Numbered from the stretch's first letter, positions 34,063 to 42,797 are shown. The stretch: 64,000 nt of DNA from G016234445 sp964438865 (GCA_964438865.1 CAYTMI010000011.1:27940-91939); one strand, 5' to 3'. Translations and numbers: made by a program. The notes: generated by a model from the sequence alone, not told the origin.

Positions 34063-34449
34063 ATGTCAGCTGAAACCGAAGTGACCACGGTCATGGTGAA
34101 CATCTCCGAAAAGGCCGCTGCGAAGGCGCTTGCGCTGCTCCAGGCGCGCGAGATCCCGGACGGCGCGCTCCGCGTCTTCGTGGCCGGTGGCGGCTGCTCG
34201 GGCTACCAGTACGGCATGGCGCTCGCGCGCTCGGCCGAAGACGACGACATCGTGCTCGAACAGCTCGGCGTCCGCATCCTCGTGGACCCGGAGAGCGCGC
34301 AGTACCTGTCGGGCGCGGAGATCGACTACGTCGAGGACGTGATGAAGAGCGGCTTCAGCATCTTCAACCCGAACGCGGTGAAGAGTTGTGCCTGTGGGTC
34401 GAGCTTCCAGACCGCGGACGGCGGCGGCCAACCTCGCGCCTGCTGCTAA
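34063..34449 (+). CDS. erpA: A-type iron-sulfur carrier (ErpA/IscA family)
   Basis: A 128-residue HesB/IscA-fold protein that carries and inserts Fe-S clusters. The three conserved Cys are Cys45 in 'GGGCSGYQYG' and Cys109/Cys111 in 'KSCACGSSF'. The C-terminus is extended and ends in 'PRACC', adding two Cys not typical of the family. A TATAGT box at 33994-33999 lies 63 bases upstream of the ATG. Opposite strand to cysteine desulfurase. Confidence 0.92.
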   Translation: MSAETEVTTVMVNISEKAAAKALALLQAREIPDGALRVFVAGGGCSGYQYGMALARSAEDDDIVLEQLGVRILVDPESAQYLSGAEIDYVEDVMKSGFSIFNPNAVKSCACGSSFQTADGGGQPRACC

Positions 34450-34477
34450 CCGTCCTCCGCTAGCAACAGGTCATACA

Positions 34478-34506
34478 AGACGGGGTGGCGAAAGTCGTCC
34501 CGTTTT
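34478..34506 (+). terminator. Possible terminator after the A-type carrier gene
   Basis: A short inverted repeat ACGGG/CCCGT with a GC-rich loop is followed by TTTTCG. The stem is only five pairs, so this is a weak call. Confidence 0.3.
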
Positions 34507-34667
34507 CGTTGCCCGGACGGGGGCCTGCCCTCGCTGGCACTCGGGCTACGGATGGCGAGGGTGCACTCGGCCGACAGCGGACAGCACGCCTCCCGGCCTG
34601 GCCGAACGGCGGCAGAGGCGACATCGCACCCTCGCTGACGGTCGGGGTACTGTGCTTCGCGGCGGGG

Positions 34668-35321
34668 TTAGAGAAGATTGCGCATGAGGTCGACGTGGCT
34701 GGTGAGGAAGACCATGGTCGCGCGAGTCCCCTTGCGCAGGCTGGCGAACTCGGCGTCGTTCTGGGCCATTTCGTCGAACTTTTCGAGGGCGGTGAGGCTG
34801 TCGAACTCGGCCACGATGGAGACTTCGCTGGTGCCGCCGGTGACCGCCGACCAGACGCTGGTGACGGCGGCGATGCCGCGCTGTTTCTGGTAGTCGAGGG
34901 CCTGGGAGATGGACATGACGAATTCGCGGTGGCGCCCGGCCTGGACTTCGCCGCGGAGGGTGCGCATGTAGCGGCGGGGCTCGGTGGCTTCTTCGCTGGA
35001 GATGAGGCCTTCGGAATGGTAGGCGAGGCGGTGGATGGCCACTTCGGAGCCGGAATAGACCATCTGGGAGCGGACGGCGCGGCGGATGGCGGCGAACCGG
35101 GCGTCTTCGGTGGCGAGGTCGCTGAACTTCTCGAGGTCGTCGAGGGTGTTGAAGTCGCTGGCGATGAGGACAGAGTTGGTCTGGCCGGTCATGGCGCCCC
35201 AGACGGAGGTGCGGGCACGGATGCCGCGCTCATCCTGGAAGGCGCTTGATTCGCGCATGGCGGCGAGGAAGGGGGCAGTCTTTCCCTGGTCGATGATGCC
35301 GGTCAGGAGCCTTCGGTACAT
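34668..35321 (-). CDS. Tandem ferredoxin-like (NIPSNAP-type) domain protein
   Basis: A 217-residue protein made of two similar halves of about 105 residues. Each has a Tyr/Arg-rich start ('MYRRLLTGII', 'RYMRTLRGEV'), a 'TSVWGAMTGQTNSVLIASDF' or 'TSVWSAVTGGTSEVSIVAEF' strand pair, and a 'LDDLEKF'/'LTALEKF' helix. This internal repeat fits a dimeric alpha/beta barrel in one chain, like NIPSNAP or heme-degrading folds. No catalytic residues evident. GAGGT precedes the ATG at 35321. Confidence 0.65.
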   Translation of the reverse strand: MYRRLLTGIIDQGKTAPFLAAMRESSAFQDERGIRARTSVWGAMTGQTNSVLIASDFNTLDDLEKFSDLATEDARFAAIRRAVRSQMVYSGSEVAIHRLAYHSEGLISSEEATEPRRYMRTLRGEVQAGRHREFVMSISQALDYQKQRGIAAVTSVWSAVTGGTSEVSIVAEFDSLTALEKFDEMAQNDAEFASLRKGTRATMVFLTSHVDLMRNLL

Positions 35322-35420
35322 GGTCGGACCTCGAGGCCGGTCTCCCCGGTTCCGGGGGCGGGGATGGCGAGGCCAGTGTACCAGAGGAGGGACGAACGGG
35401 CCGTGGGCGGGGCGGGCGGC

Positions 35421-35426
35421 TATAAT
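35421..35426 (+). promoter_or_regulatory. -10 box of a leaderless gene
   Basis: A perfect TATAAT, six bases, then the GTG at 35433. No ribosome-binding site fits in between, so transcription should start at or next to the start codon. It is the clearest of the leaderless examples. Confidence 0.6.
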
Positions 35427-35432
35427 CGGGCG

Positions 35433-35735
35433 GTGGCGCTGTACGTTGCGTATTTCCGGTTCAAGGAAGGGGCGAGCCTGCTGACGGGGCTGGAGGCGTT
35501 CGAGCGGAGGAAGACGTTCGCGCACCCCACGCAAGCGGCGGTGGTGGGCGAGTACTGGGTGAACGCGGCGGCCGACCAGCCGCAGGTGGTGGTGGTGTGG
35601 GAGGCGGAAGACGAAGGGCCGGGCGACTACTACGAGGCCGCCTGGGGGGATCTCTTCGAGATCACGATCGGGCAGGCGACGCGGCCCGTTTCAGAGCTGC
35701 CGGAAGAGCTGCCTGGGAACCTGCGAGGGTTGTAG
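35433..35735 (+). CDS. Small hypothetical protein (ferredoxin-like fold suspected)
   Basis: A 100-residue acidic protein beginning with a beta-strand 'ALYVAYFRFKEG', then a helix, 'QVVVVWEAEDEG', and a C-terminal Glu/Pro stretch. The pattern resembles short dimeric alpha/beta-barrel proteins, but I cannot name the family. The start is set by the TATAAT box six bases upstream. Confidence 0.6.
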   Translation: MALYVAYFRFKEGASLLTGLEAFERRKTFAHPTQAAVVGEYWVNAAADQPQVVVVWEAEDEGPGDYYEAAWGDLFEITIGQATRPVSELPEELPGNLRGL

Positions 35736-35819
35736 GTCCGCAGTGAGGAAGTACGGGAGTAACGGAGTATCGGGACAGCCGCGCCACCCTGATACTCCGG
35801 AACCCCGAAACTCCGCGCG

Positions 35820-36626
35820 TTACCGGCCTTTGAACTGGGGCTCGCGGCGTTCGGCGAAGGCGCTGAGGCCTTCCTTGAAGTCGTCGCTCTGGAAGAGGGG
35901 GAGGAGCTGCAGGTAGATGTGGTCGACCGCTGCCTCGAAGGTCTCGTCCTGGCCGAGGCGCATCATGCGCTTGGTGGACTGGACGCTCAGCGGTGCGTTG
36001 TTCGCGATCTTGGTGGCCATCACAGTGGCTTCGGCCATGAGCTGGTCGTGGGGGACGACCCTGTTCACGAGGCCCATCTCAAGGGACTTCTGGGCATCGA
36101 GGACGTCACCGAGGAAGGCAACTTCGGCGGCGCGGGCCCAGCCGAGGAGCCGGGGGAGATACCAGCAGCCGCCGGACTCGGGGAGGACGCCACGCTTGGC
36201 AAAGACCGCGCCCATCTTGGCGTGTTCGCTGGCGATGCGGATGTCGCAGCCGAGGGCGAGGTCCATGCCGTAGCCGGCGGCGGCGCCGTTGAGGGCGCAG
36301 ATGATGGGCTTGTCCATGCGGTTGATGACGATGGGCGGCGAGTTGTGGAGGTCGAAGAGGCGATAGCCGGGGCGCCCGACTCCGAGGCCGTCGCCGGAGG
36401 TTTCGTTCTTGAGGTCGAGGCCGGCGCAGAAGCCGCGGCCGGCACCGGTGAGGATAACGACGCGGACCGAGGGGTCGAGGTTCGCCGCCTGGAGGGTGGT
36501 GGAGAGGGCGCCGAGCATGGGGCCGCTGATGGCGTTGAGGCGATCGGGGCGGTTGAGGGTAATGGTGAGGATGTTTCCGGACTGGTCGACGATCAGTTCT
36601 TCGGTCGGGGAAGCTGGGACGGCCAA
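35820..36626 (-). CDS. Enoyl-CoA hydratase/isomerase family protein
   Basis: A 268-residue crotonase-fold enzyme. The first oxyanion-hole region is 'GRGFCAGLDL', and the second is 'ALNGAAAGYGMDLALGCDIR'. The residue before 'SGG' in 'KRGVLPESGG' is Glu, at the position of a catalytic acid in hydratases. Exact acyl substrate unknown. The TTG start at 36626 has GGAG eight bases upstream; the frame before it lacks crotonase features. Confidence 0.88.
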   Translation of the reverse strand: MAVPASPTEELIVDQSGNILTITLNRPDRLNAISGPMLGALSTTLQAANLDPSVRVVILTGAGRGFCAGLDLKNETSGDGLGVGRPGYRLFDLHNSPPIVINRMDKPIICALNGAAAGYGMDLALGCDIRIASEHAKMGAVFAKRGVLPESGGCWYLPRLLGWARAAEVAFLGDVLDAQKSLEMGLVNRVVPHDQLMAEATVMATKIANNAPLSVQSTKRMMRLGQDETFEAAVDHIYLQLLPLFQSDDFKEGLSAFAERREPQFKGR

Positions 36627-36697
36627 AGGGTTGACTCCGTTTCGCGGTGAGGTTGCGATGCGAGTGTGGCATCCCGCGGGGAGGTCGGCAACCGGGG

Positions 36698-37495
36698 TTA
36701 GCGGAGGAGGAATTCGCGGAGGGTTTTGCCGGAAGTGCGGAAGGTGCCGGCTGCATCCTTGCCGATGTAGCGGAAGTGCCAGGGCTCGTAGATGTAGCCG
36801 GTGACGGATTCCTTGCCGGGTGGGTAGCTCATGGCGAAGCCGTACTTCCAGGCGTTCGCCGCGAGCCACTTGCCTTCTGGGGTGTCGCCGAAGTCCTGCG
36901 TGAGCGCGTTGGCGACGGCTGGGGAGGTGATGTCCATTGTGGTCCCGAGCTGGTGCTCGCTGTGACCGGGGCGGGCGCTCTGGCGTTCGGCCTGTTCACG
37001 GCCATAGGTTGCGACTTCGTTGTTGAATGTCACGACCTGGGTGTCGTAGCTGCGGTAGCCGCTGTTTCCGTAGATCTGGTGGCCTTCCTTCGCGGCAGCC
37101 TGGAACATTTCGACCAGGGCGTTGGCGGCGGCGGCGCGGAGGTACTGCGTCCCGTTCGCCGAATACTGCGCCGGGATCGCCTGCAGGTCAGTGGGTACGC
37201 AATCGGAAGCCAGGCGGTGCTGCTTGTCCAGCGGGGCGAGAATGTCGCCGCAGGGGACGAGAGGGGAGTTGTCCTCGCCGTTCGGCGCCTGGGTGGGAGG
37301 CGGTGTGGGGGTGGCCGTGGGGCCGTTGGGCTTCGCGGTTGGGCTTGTGGCGCCGGGGGTGGACTCGCTGGTGTTGGTGGCAGAGGGGTCGATGTGGACG
37401 ACTGTGGCGGAGGATGCCTCGTCGTCGCCGCAAGAAGAGAGCGCCGCAGCAGCGAGAAGCCCGAGGGCAAGAAGCGTCGAGGTGCGGGCTCTCAT
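36698..37495 (-). CDS. D,D-carboxypeptidase lipoprotein (VanY, M15B)
   Basis: A 265-residue secreted peptidase. Signal peptide with lipobox Cys22 ('ALSSCGD'), a Thr/Pro-rich linker, then the M15 domain. Zinc ligands are His181 and Asp188 in 'SEHQLGTTMDI' and His240 in 'YEPWHFRY', with Glu237 as catalytic base. It trims the terminal D-Ala of peptidoglycan stem peptides. Located near a lytic transglycosylase gene. Confidence 0.92.
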   Translation of the reverse strand: MRARTSTLLALGLLAAAALSSCGDDEASSATVVHIDPSATNTSESTPGATSPTAKPNGPTATPTPPPTQAPNGEDNSPLVPCGDILAPLDKQHRLASDCVPTDLQAIPAQYSANGTQYLRAAAANALVEMFQAAAKEGHQIYGNSGYRSYDTQVVTFNNEVATYGREQAERQSARPGHSEHQLGTTMDITSPAVANALTQDFGDTPEGKWLAANAWKYGFAMSYPPGKESVTGYIYEPWHFRYIGKDAAGTFRTSGKTLREFLLR

Positions 37496-37560
37496 TCGAA
37501 CCAGCTTAGCCGCGGGGTTCGTTGTGTCCCATTTCCGCGGCGCGGGAGGTAAGGGTGCAG

Positions 37561-38361
37561 TCAGGATCCGCGGAGTGCGGCGATCCGGGGATCGCGCTGG
37601 ACGTCATCGACGAAGGCGCGGAGGAGGGCGTTGGTGACGGCGGGCTGTTCGAGCTGGAAGAAGTGGCCGGTGCCGGGGATGGGCTCCTGGCGGAGGAACA
37701 TGGCGACTTCGCGAAGCCAGGCGGGGTCCCCGAGCGGCTTTTCGGCCCAGATGGCCATGAAGGGCTTCTGGTCGGCCTGCTTGACGAGTTCGACCATGCG
37801 CTCACCGAAGACGGCCGAGTTCGAAAGCATGCCGGAGACGACTTCCGCAGGGCAGGAGAGCATGACATCGCGGACGTGCTGCTTGATGGCGTCCGAGGTG
37901 CCTTCGACGAAGAATCCTTCGACCATGGCGCCGATGCCTGCAACCGTCCCGGCGGCTGCGATGCTGGCCGCGAAGGCGTCGAACCCGCCGGGGGCGTGCT
38001 TTCGGTAGGGCGAGTCGCCAGCGACGATGCCGAGGACGAGCTCCGGGTGGCGGTCGTTGAGGAGGAGGGCGACGAGCCCGCCGAGGCTGTGTCCAACGAT
38101 GATGGCCGGGCCTACTCCAAGCGCGCGCATCGCGGCGGCGACGTCGTCGGCCTGCTGGGTGATGTCGTAAGGGCCGGCGGGGGAGGCGGCGCCACGGCCG
38201 CGGAGGTCGACGCTGAGGCAGCGATGGTCGCGCCTGAGGTCATCGACCTGGGGCTGCCAGAAGCTGTGGTCGCAGGCGAGGCCGTGGATGAAGACGAAGG
38301 GCGGGCCACCGGCACCTTCTTCGTAGACGGCGATTGGAAGGCCGGGGGCGGCCCTGGTCAC
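37561..38361 (-). CDS. Alpha/beta-hydrolase
   Basis: A 266-residue alpha/beta-hydrolase fold enzyme: oxyanion segment 'FIHGLACDHSFW', 'DLRGRGAA', the nucleophile elbow 'VGHSLGGLVAL', and a late His in 'IPGTGHFFQLEQP'. Substrate unknown. The GTG start overlaps the TGA of the upstream hydrolase gene (GTGA), so the two hydrolases are co-translated. Confidence 0.87.
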   Translation of the reverse strand: MTRAAPGLPIAVYEEGAGGPPFVFIHGLACDHSFWQPQVDDLRRDHRCLSVDLRGRGAASPAGPYDITQQADDVAAAMRALGVGPAIIVGHSLGGLVALLLNDRHPELVLGIVAGDSPYRKHAPGGFDAFAASIAAAGTVAGIGAMVEGFFVEGTSDAIKQHVRDVMLSCPAEVVSGMLSNSAVFGERMVELVKQADQKPFMAIWAEKPLGDPAWLREVAMFLRQEPIPGTGHFFQLEQPAVTNALLRAFVDDVQRDPRIAALRGS

Positions 38362-39785
38362 GAGCGGGACCCCCGCCGGCCCTTGTGGCTGTTGCGGGCG
38401 GCAAGGAGCCGCATGGCGCCGATGGTGGCGACGTGGACGGCAGCGGAACCGGCTGCTTTGCCCGCACGAGTCGCGACGGTGCTTCGCTTCTTCAGCTTCT
38501 TCCGGTCGACCCTGCGGACGGCCGCGCGGACGGCAAGAGGCGCGGTCTTCGACTGCTCGCCGAGAGCGTGGAGGACGTCGCCGGCGGCGGCACGGGCTCG
38601 GTCGAGATCGACTTCGCCGGCGCGGGCGCGGGCGCGGGCAGCCGAGGAGCGGCCGGCGGCGGCGAGTTCGGCGGCGAGGTTCCCGGCGCGGCGCTGGGCG
38701 CGATCGACATCGATTGTGCGGCGGTGGGAGTTGGCTTCGGGCCTGAGACCTGGCATGGCGCGGGGACCGGAGCGGCGCTTCTTCGTGAAGTAGATGGCGC
38801 CAACGAGGGCGGCGACGGCGGCCACGGCTCCGGCGACGAGCACGAGGGTGCCTGGCCCGCGGCGGCGGCACGATTCTTCGATCTCTACGAGTTCGGCCAA
38901 GGGCAGGGGCTGTTCGGGCGATGGTGCGAGGCGGCCAGCTTCGAGGTCGGCGAGGAATGCCTGGACGGATTCGGTGAAGTCGTCGGGGTTGTCGCCGGGG
39001 ACGCTATGGCCGGCGCCGGGGACAACGACGAGGCGGGCGCGCTGCATCTCACGGGCGGCGCGCTCGGCCGTCTCCTGGGTGAGGACATCGCTTTCGCCGC
39101 CGCGGACGACGAGCGTGGGCACGATCACGGAGCGGAAGAGCTGCCAGGATTCGTCGTTGCTGACTTCGCTGCCAATGCGGAGGCCGTTGTTGGGTTCGCG
39201 GAAACGGCGGTCGAACTTCCAGGTCCACTTTCCGCTGTCGAGTTGCTTGAGGCGGTGGCGCATGCGCTCGCGGATGTTTTCGATGCTGCGCCGGGGGTTG
39301 AAGTGGTGGGTCATCTGGACGAATTCTTCGAAGTCCAGTTCGTCGGGTCCGCGGGTGAAGCGGACGATGTTGTCGACGCCTTCCTTCGCGGATTCGGGGC
39401 CAACGTCGACGAGGACGAGGGCGCGGACATGGGCGGGATGCTGGACGGTGTAGGCGACAGAATTGAGCCCACCCATACTGTGGCCGATGAGGACGAAGCG
39501 GTCGATGCCGAGGGCCTCGCGGAAGCCTTCGAGGTCGTTGACGAAGGCATCGCGGCTGTAGTCGCCCTCGGGAGACCAATCGCTGTCGCCGTGGCCGCGC
39601 TGGTCGAGGGCGATGAGGCGATAGCGATCCTGCATGCGGAGGGCGAACTCATCGAACATGTGGCCGGAGACGCCGAAGCCGTGGAGCATGACGACGGGTG
39701 GCGCGGCGGGGTCCCCCCACTCCTGGTAGTGGAGTTTGAGGTCGCGGACGTAGACGTCGCGTTCGATATAGGGTGTCGTGACCAT
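38358..39785 (-). CDS. Alpha/beta-hydrolase with C-terminal membrane helix and basic tail
   Basis: A 475-residue protein. Residues 1 to about 285 form an alpha/beta-hydrolase: 'MLHGFGVSGHMF', 'DQRGHGDS', nucleophile in 'IGHSMGGLNS', His in 'VPGAGHSVPG'. Then come a hydrophobic helix (about 318-337) and roughly 135 residues rich in Ala and Arg. This tail is unusual for the family and would put the enzyme on the inner face of the membrane or hold it to acidic polymers. GGAGG before the ATG at 39785. Substrate unknown. Confidence 0.83.
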   Translation of the reverse strand: MVTTPYIERDVYVRDLKLHYQEWGDPAAPPVVMLHGFGVSGHMFDEFALRMQDRYRLIALDQRGHGDSDWSPEGDYSRDAFVNDLEGFREALGIDRFVLIGHSMGGLNSVAYTVQHPAHVRALVLVDVGPESAKEGVDNIVRFTRGPDELDFEEFVQMTHHFNPRRSIENIRERMRHRLKQLDSGKWTWKFDRRFREPNNGLRIGSEVSNDESWQLFRSVIVPTLVVRGGESDVLTQETAERAAREMQRARLVVVPGAGHSVPGDNPDDFTESVQAFLADLEAGRLAPSPEQPLPLAELVEIEESCRRRGPGTLVLVAGAVAAVAALVGAIYFTKKRRSGPRAMPGLRPEANSHRRTIDVDRAQRRAGNLAAELAAAGRSSAARARARAGEVDLDRARAAAGDVLHALGEQSKTAPLAVRAAVRRVDRKKLKKRSTVATRAGKAAGSAAVHVATIGAMRLLAARNSHKGRRGSRS

Positions 39786-39870
39786 GGGGCCCACCTCCTG
39801 CACGATCCTGCAGCCGACGAGGGTTCGGCCTGTATTCGATGATAGCAGGAGCGGTGCGAAACGCGACCGG

Positions 39871-40500
39871 TCAGGCGAGGGGACGGAGTCCCTGTTCGGC
39901 GAGAAGCTGGTTGTGGTTGCGGACGACAGAATCGCCCTGATAGGCGAAGCCGCCGCCGGGATTGAATGAATAGTCATAGGCGGCGCGGACGGCGTATTCG
40001 CCGGTGTAGCCTGCCCGGACGCCGGCGTGCCAGGCCTCGGCGAGACCACGGGCGCCACGGTCGGCGTTGACTTCGGGGTCGAAGCGCGTGTCGCCCATGC
40101 CGGCGCCGTAGCCCTGGTCGTGGAGCTGGAAGAGGCCAACGGAATGACCGCTGTCGCCGACGGCATCGGCGCGGCCGCCGCTTTCGGAGAGCATGACGGC
40201 CTTGAGGAAGAGCGGGGGGACGTTGTACTTCTGGCCGAGACGGTTGAGGAGCGCGTCCCACTGGCCGGGGGAACCGCTGGCTGCAGACGATTGGACCGGG
40301 GTGTGGGGTTGGATGGCCGCGGTGGTGGTTCGGGACGACCGGGAGGACTTCGCGGCCGGTCCGGGAGAGGCTGCGCGCACCCGGGCGGTCGAGGGGGCCG
40401 GGACCGACCCGGTGCGGAGGGCGCGGGCGAGCGCCCCGGCTTCGTGGAGCGAGACGTGAGGGAGGGCGGCGGCGGCCGAGGCGGTCCGATCGATGGCCAT
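39871..40500 (-). CDS. Lysozyme-like (SLT) transglycosylase domain protein
   Basis: A 209-residue protein with a low-complexity Ala/Ser/Pro-rich N-terminal half and a C-terminal SLT-type domain: 'PPLFLKAVMLSESGG' with the catalytic Glu, 'SVGLFQLHDQGYG', and 'AVRAAYDYSFNPGG'. It would cut the glycan strands of peptidoglycan. No classical signal peptide is visible at the ATG, so export or a different start is uncertain. TACTAT lies 12 bases upstream of the start. Confidence 0.75.
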   Translation of the reverse strand: MAIDRTASAAAALPHVSLHEAGALARALRTGSVPAPSTARVRAASPGPAAKSSRSSRTTTAAIQPHTPVQSSAASGSPGQWDALLNRLGQKYNVPPLFLKAVMLSESGGRADAVGDSGHSVGLFQLHDQGYGAGMGDTRFDPEVNADRGARGLAEAWHAGVRAGYTGEYAVRAAYDYSFNPGGGFAYQGDSVVRNHNQLLAEQGLRPLA

Positions 40501-40586
40501 TGCAGGCGGAGGATAGTACGTTTGCGGCGGCTTCCCTATCGGCGAAGTCCTCGATTTCCGCTGGCGGCAGCCATGAGAGGTGCACG

Positions 40587-41090
40587 ATGCCTGAGGCACG
40601 AATCCCCGATCCCACGCTGATGGCGCGGCTGCATTTGAGCGTGAAGGGCGTGGACTGGGCCGCGTCGCTGGTGAAGCCGTACCAGCACCAGGCGATCGAG
40701 GGAGAGTGGACGGCGCATCAGCAGGTCTTCCACCTGATCGCGACGGAGACGCTGAACTTTCAGCCGCGAATCCGGCGGATGGTGACGGAGGACCGCCCGG
40801 CGTTCGCTTCGTGGGACAGTGAGGGGTACATGCGCAGCCACTACGACCGCAGCGAGAAGATCGAGGCGCTGGCGGAGCGGTTCATGGTGGAGCGCGGGGC
40901 GACGGTGGAGCTCTTCAAGGGGCTTGCGCCGGAGGAATGGAAGCGGCAGGGAACCTGGCCGGATGGCCGAGTCGTGGACCTTGCGTGGGTGGCGGAGAAG
41001 GTGCTCTGGCACGCGCTGGACCACTTCGCCTGCCTGCTAGACATGCACGGGGAGTTCGAGCCCTTGCAGGCGCCGCGCTGGGATGCCTGA
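40587..41090 (+). CDS. DinB-like four-helix protein
   Basis: A 167-residue protein of the DinB/YfiT superfamily: helix 1 ending in 'EGEWTAHQQVFHLIATE', a metal-site His region there and again in 'EKVLWHALDHFACLLDMH'. DinB-fold proteins bind a divalent metal with three His and often act as thiol-dependent transferases. Actual reaction unknown. GAGAGG before the ATG at 40587. Confidence 0.8.
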   Translation: MPEARIPDPTLMARLHLSVKGVDWAASLVKPYQHQAIEGEWTAHQQVFHLIATETLNFQPRIRRMVTEDRPAFASWDSEGYMRSHYDRSEKIEALAERFMVERGATVELFKGLAPEEWKRQGTWPDGRVVDLAWVAEKVLWHALDHFACLLDMHGEFEPLQAPRWDA

Positions 41091-41129
41091 CCCTCACCCC
41101 GGCCCTCTCCCGCGAAGCGGGAGAGGGAG
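41091..41129. repeat. Intergenic palindromic repeat, copy 2
   Basis: Same left arm (CCCTCACCCCGGCCCTCTCC) and inverted repeat as 8970-9008, with the loop GAA instead of ACG-type sequence. It begins one base after the DinB-like stop. Confidence 0.6.
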
Positions 41130-41178
41130 GAAACCTATCCGCGCTTTTTCGAACAGCGGCGAGCCTGCACGGACGGGA

Positions 41179-41772
41179 TTAGGCGATGTGGATTGCCTCG
41201 TACCGGCCGGAGAGGAGCGCCTGGACGAGGGATTGCTCGTCCTCGATGGGGTCTTCGAAGCGAGTGGCGGCGCGGCCGATTTCGGCGGGAGTATGCGCGT
41301 CGGAGCCACCGATGCCTGGGAGCCGGAAGCCGCGGGCGAGACCGCTGGCAGCCAGGTTCTGAAGGCGGGAATCCGAGCCGTTGATGGCTTCGACCGAAGC
41401 GAAGTACTCGACGGTCTGGCGGCTCACCTTGAGGAGGCCGTCGCGGGCGGGATGAGCGAGAAAGAGGAGTCCCCCGGCGCGTTCGGCCGCGGCGAAGGCG
41501 GCTTCGCCGGTGGCGAGATGGGCAGGCCCGGGCGGCAAGCCGAAAGCGAGGACGTGCCCCATGTCGGTGGTGAGTTCGACCGCCGTGAGGACGAGAAAGC
41601 GGGTGCGCTTGCGAAGAGCGGCAACCTCGGTGGGGGACCAGAATCGGTCGTGTTCGGTCAGGCAGATGCCGTCGACGCCGCGAGCGCGGGCGAGGTCGAT
41701 CGCCTCTTCCGGCTGCATGGCGCTGCATTGGGAGCGGGGGAGGGTGTGGCAGTGAAGGTCAATGACGGTCAA
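41179..41772 (-). CDS. PHP-domain phosphoesterase
   Basis: A 197-residue metal-dependent phosphoesterase of the PHP type. Metal ligands: 'DLHCHTLPRS', 'LTEHDRFW', a His in 'LFLAHPARDG' and 'GGSDAHTPAEIG'. The substrate may be a nucleotide or sugar phosphate. TTG start overlapping the LysR stop (TTGA), so the gene is coupled to the regulator. Confidence 0.88.
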   Translation of the reverse strand: MTVIDLHCHTLPRSQCSAMQPEEAIDLARARGVDGICLTEHDRFWSPTEVAALRKRTRFLVLTAVELTTDMGHVLAFGLPPGPAHLATGEAAFAAAERAGGLLFLAHPARDGLLKVSRQTVEYFASVEAINGSDSRLQNLAASGLARGFRLPGIGGSDAHTPAEIGRAATRFEDPIEDEQSLVQALLSGRYEAIHIA

Positions 41773-42668
41773 CGCGGAAGTTTCGTCCTGTAGATCTCGC
41801 CGAGGAGTTCGAGGAAGCCTGCCATGGGCCCGGATTGGGGCTTGTTGCGGCGGTACATGACGGCGATGTCGCGTTCGACCGGGCCGGCGGCTTCGATGTG
41901 GACCTTGTGGAGCGTGCCGAGCTTGATTTCGCGGTCGACGGAGACTTCCGGGAGGAGGGCGATGCCGAGGTTGGCTTCGACCATCTTCTTCGTGGCTTCG
42001 ATGCTGTCGAGCTGCATCTGCTGGTGGGGGACGACGCCGAGGTCGCGGAAGAGGCTGAGGATCATGCCATGGTAGCCGGAGTCGCGGTCGAAGAGGATGA
42101 GTGACTCGTCGGCGAGGTCATCGACCTTGACGGACCCGCGTTTGGCGTAACGGTGTTCGGAGGAGACGACGAGGACGAGTTCGTCTTTGTAGAGGACGAT
42201 CGTGCGGACGTCGGGATGGGAGATCGGGCGGCCGAAACCGACCTGGACGTCGTCGTCGAGGACGAGTTGGAGGACTTCATCGGAGTGCCCGGTGCGGACG
42301 AGGACGTCGACGCCCGCGCGGTTGTCGCAGTAAATCTTGAGGAGGCGGGGGAGGACGTAGGTGCCGACGGCGGGGGCAGTACCGATCATGAGGCGGCCAG
42401 CGGTGCCGTCGCGGGTACCTTCGAGGACGGTGAGCCCATCCTGGAGGGTGCGGAGGACGCGCTGGGCGTAGGGAAGGAAAGCGCGGCCGGAGTCGGTGAG
42501 CTTGACGCCGCGGCCCATGCGTTCGAACAGGATCTGGCCGACTTCGCGTTCAAGGGCCTGGATGCGGTTGCTCAGGGAAGGCTGGGCGACGTTGAGGATG
42601 TCGGCTGCGCGGCTGAAGCTGCCGCAGTCGGCGGCGGCGATGAATGCGTCGAGTTGGGCGAGTTCCAC
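41769..42668 (-). CDS. LysR-family transcriptional regulator
   Basis: A 299-residue regulator: N-terminal winged helix with 'GSFSRAADILNVAQPSLSNR', then two effector-binding lobes starting near 'GRLMIGTAPAVGTYVLPRLL'. GTG start at 42668. A perfect inverted repeat with T-N11-A geometry lies just upstream and is a probable autoregulatory site. The effector is unknown; the coupled PHP phosphoesterase is the nearest target candidate. Confidence 0.93.
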   Translation of the reverse strand: MELAQLDAFIAAADCGSFSRAADILNVAQPSLSNRIQALEREVGQILFERMGRGVKLTDSGRAFLPYAQRVLRTLQDGLTVLEGTRDGTAGRLMIGTAPAVGTYVLPRLLKIYCDNRAGVDVLVRTGHSDEVLQLVLDDDVQVGFGRPISHPDVRTIVLYKDELVLVVSSEHRYAKRGSVKVDDLADESLILFDRDSGYHGMILSLFRDLGVVPHQQMQLDSIEATKKMVEANLGIALLPEVSVDREIKLGTLHKVHIEAAGPVERDIAVMYRRNKPQSGPMAGFLELLGEIYRTKLPR

Positions 42669-42684
42669 GGGATAGCTCAGCTTT

Positions 42685-42709
42685 CAGCCATAAGTTGGTG
42701 CTATGGCTG
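42685..42709. promoter_or_regulatory. Probable LysR operator
   Basis: Perfect inverted repeat CAGCCATA-N9-TATGGCTG, containing T-N11-A (T at 42691, A at 42703), 17 bases before the LysR GTG. This is the classical LysR-box format at the usual autoregulation position. Confidence 0.75.
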
Positions 42710-42797
42710 AACGATACAAGATCGACGAGGCATAGGCCAGAGCTAACGATCCATTCACGGAACGGTGGCGTTGGGCTGTTTCTGCGGGGTTCGCGGG

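Noticed and set aside
34524..34667. Small gene between the A-type carrier and the NIPSNAP-like gene
   Set aside because: Composition and lack of start signals suggest non-coding DNA with imperfect GC-rich repeats.
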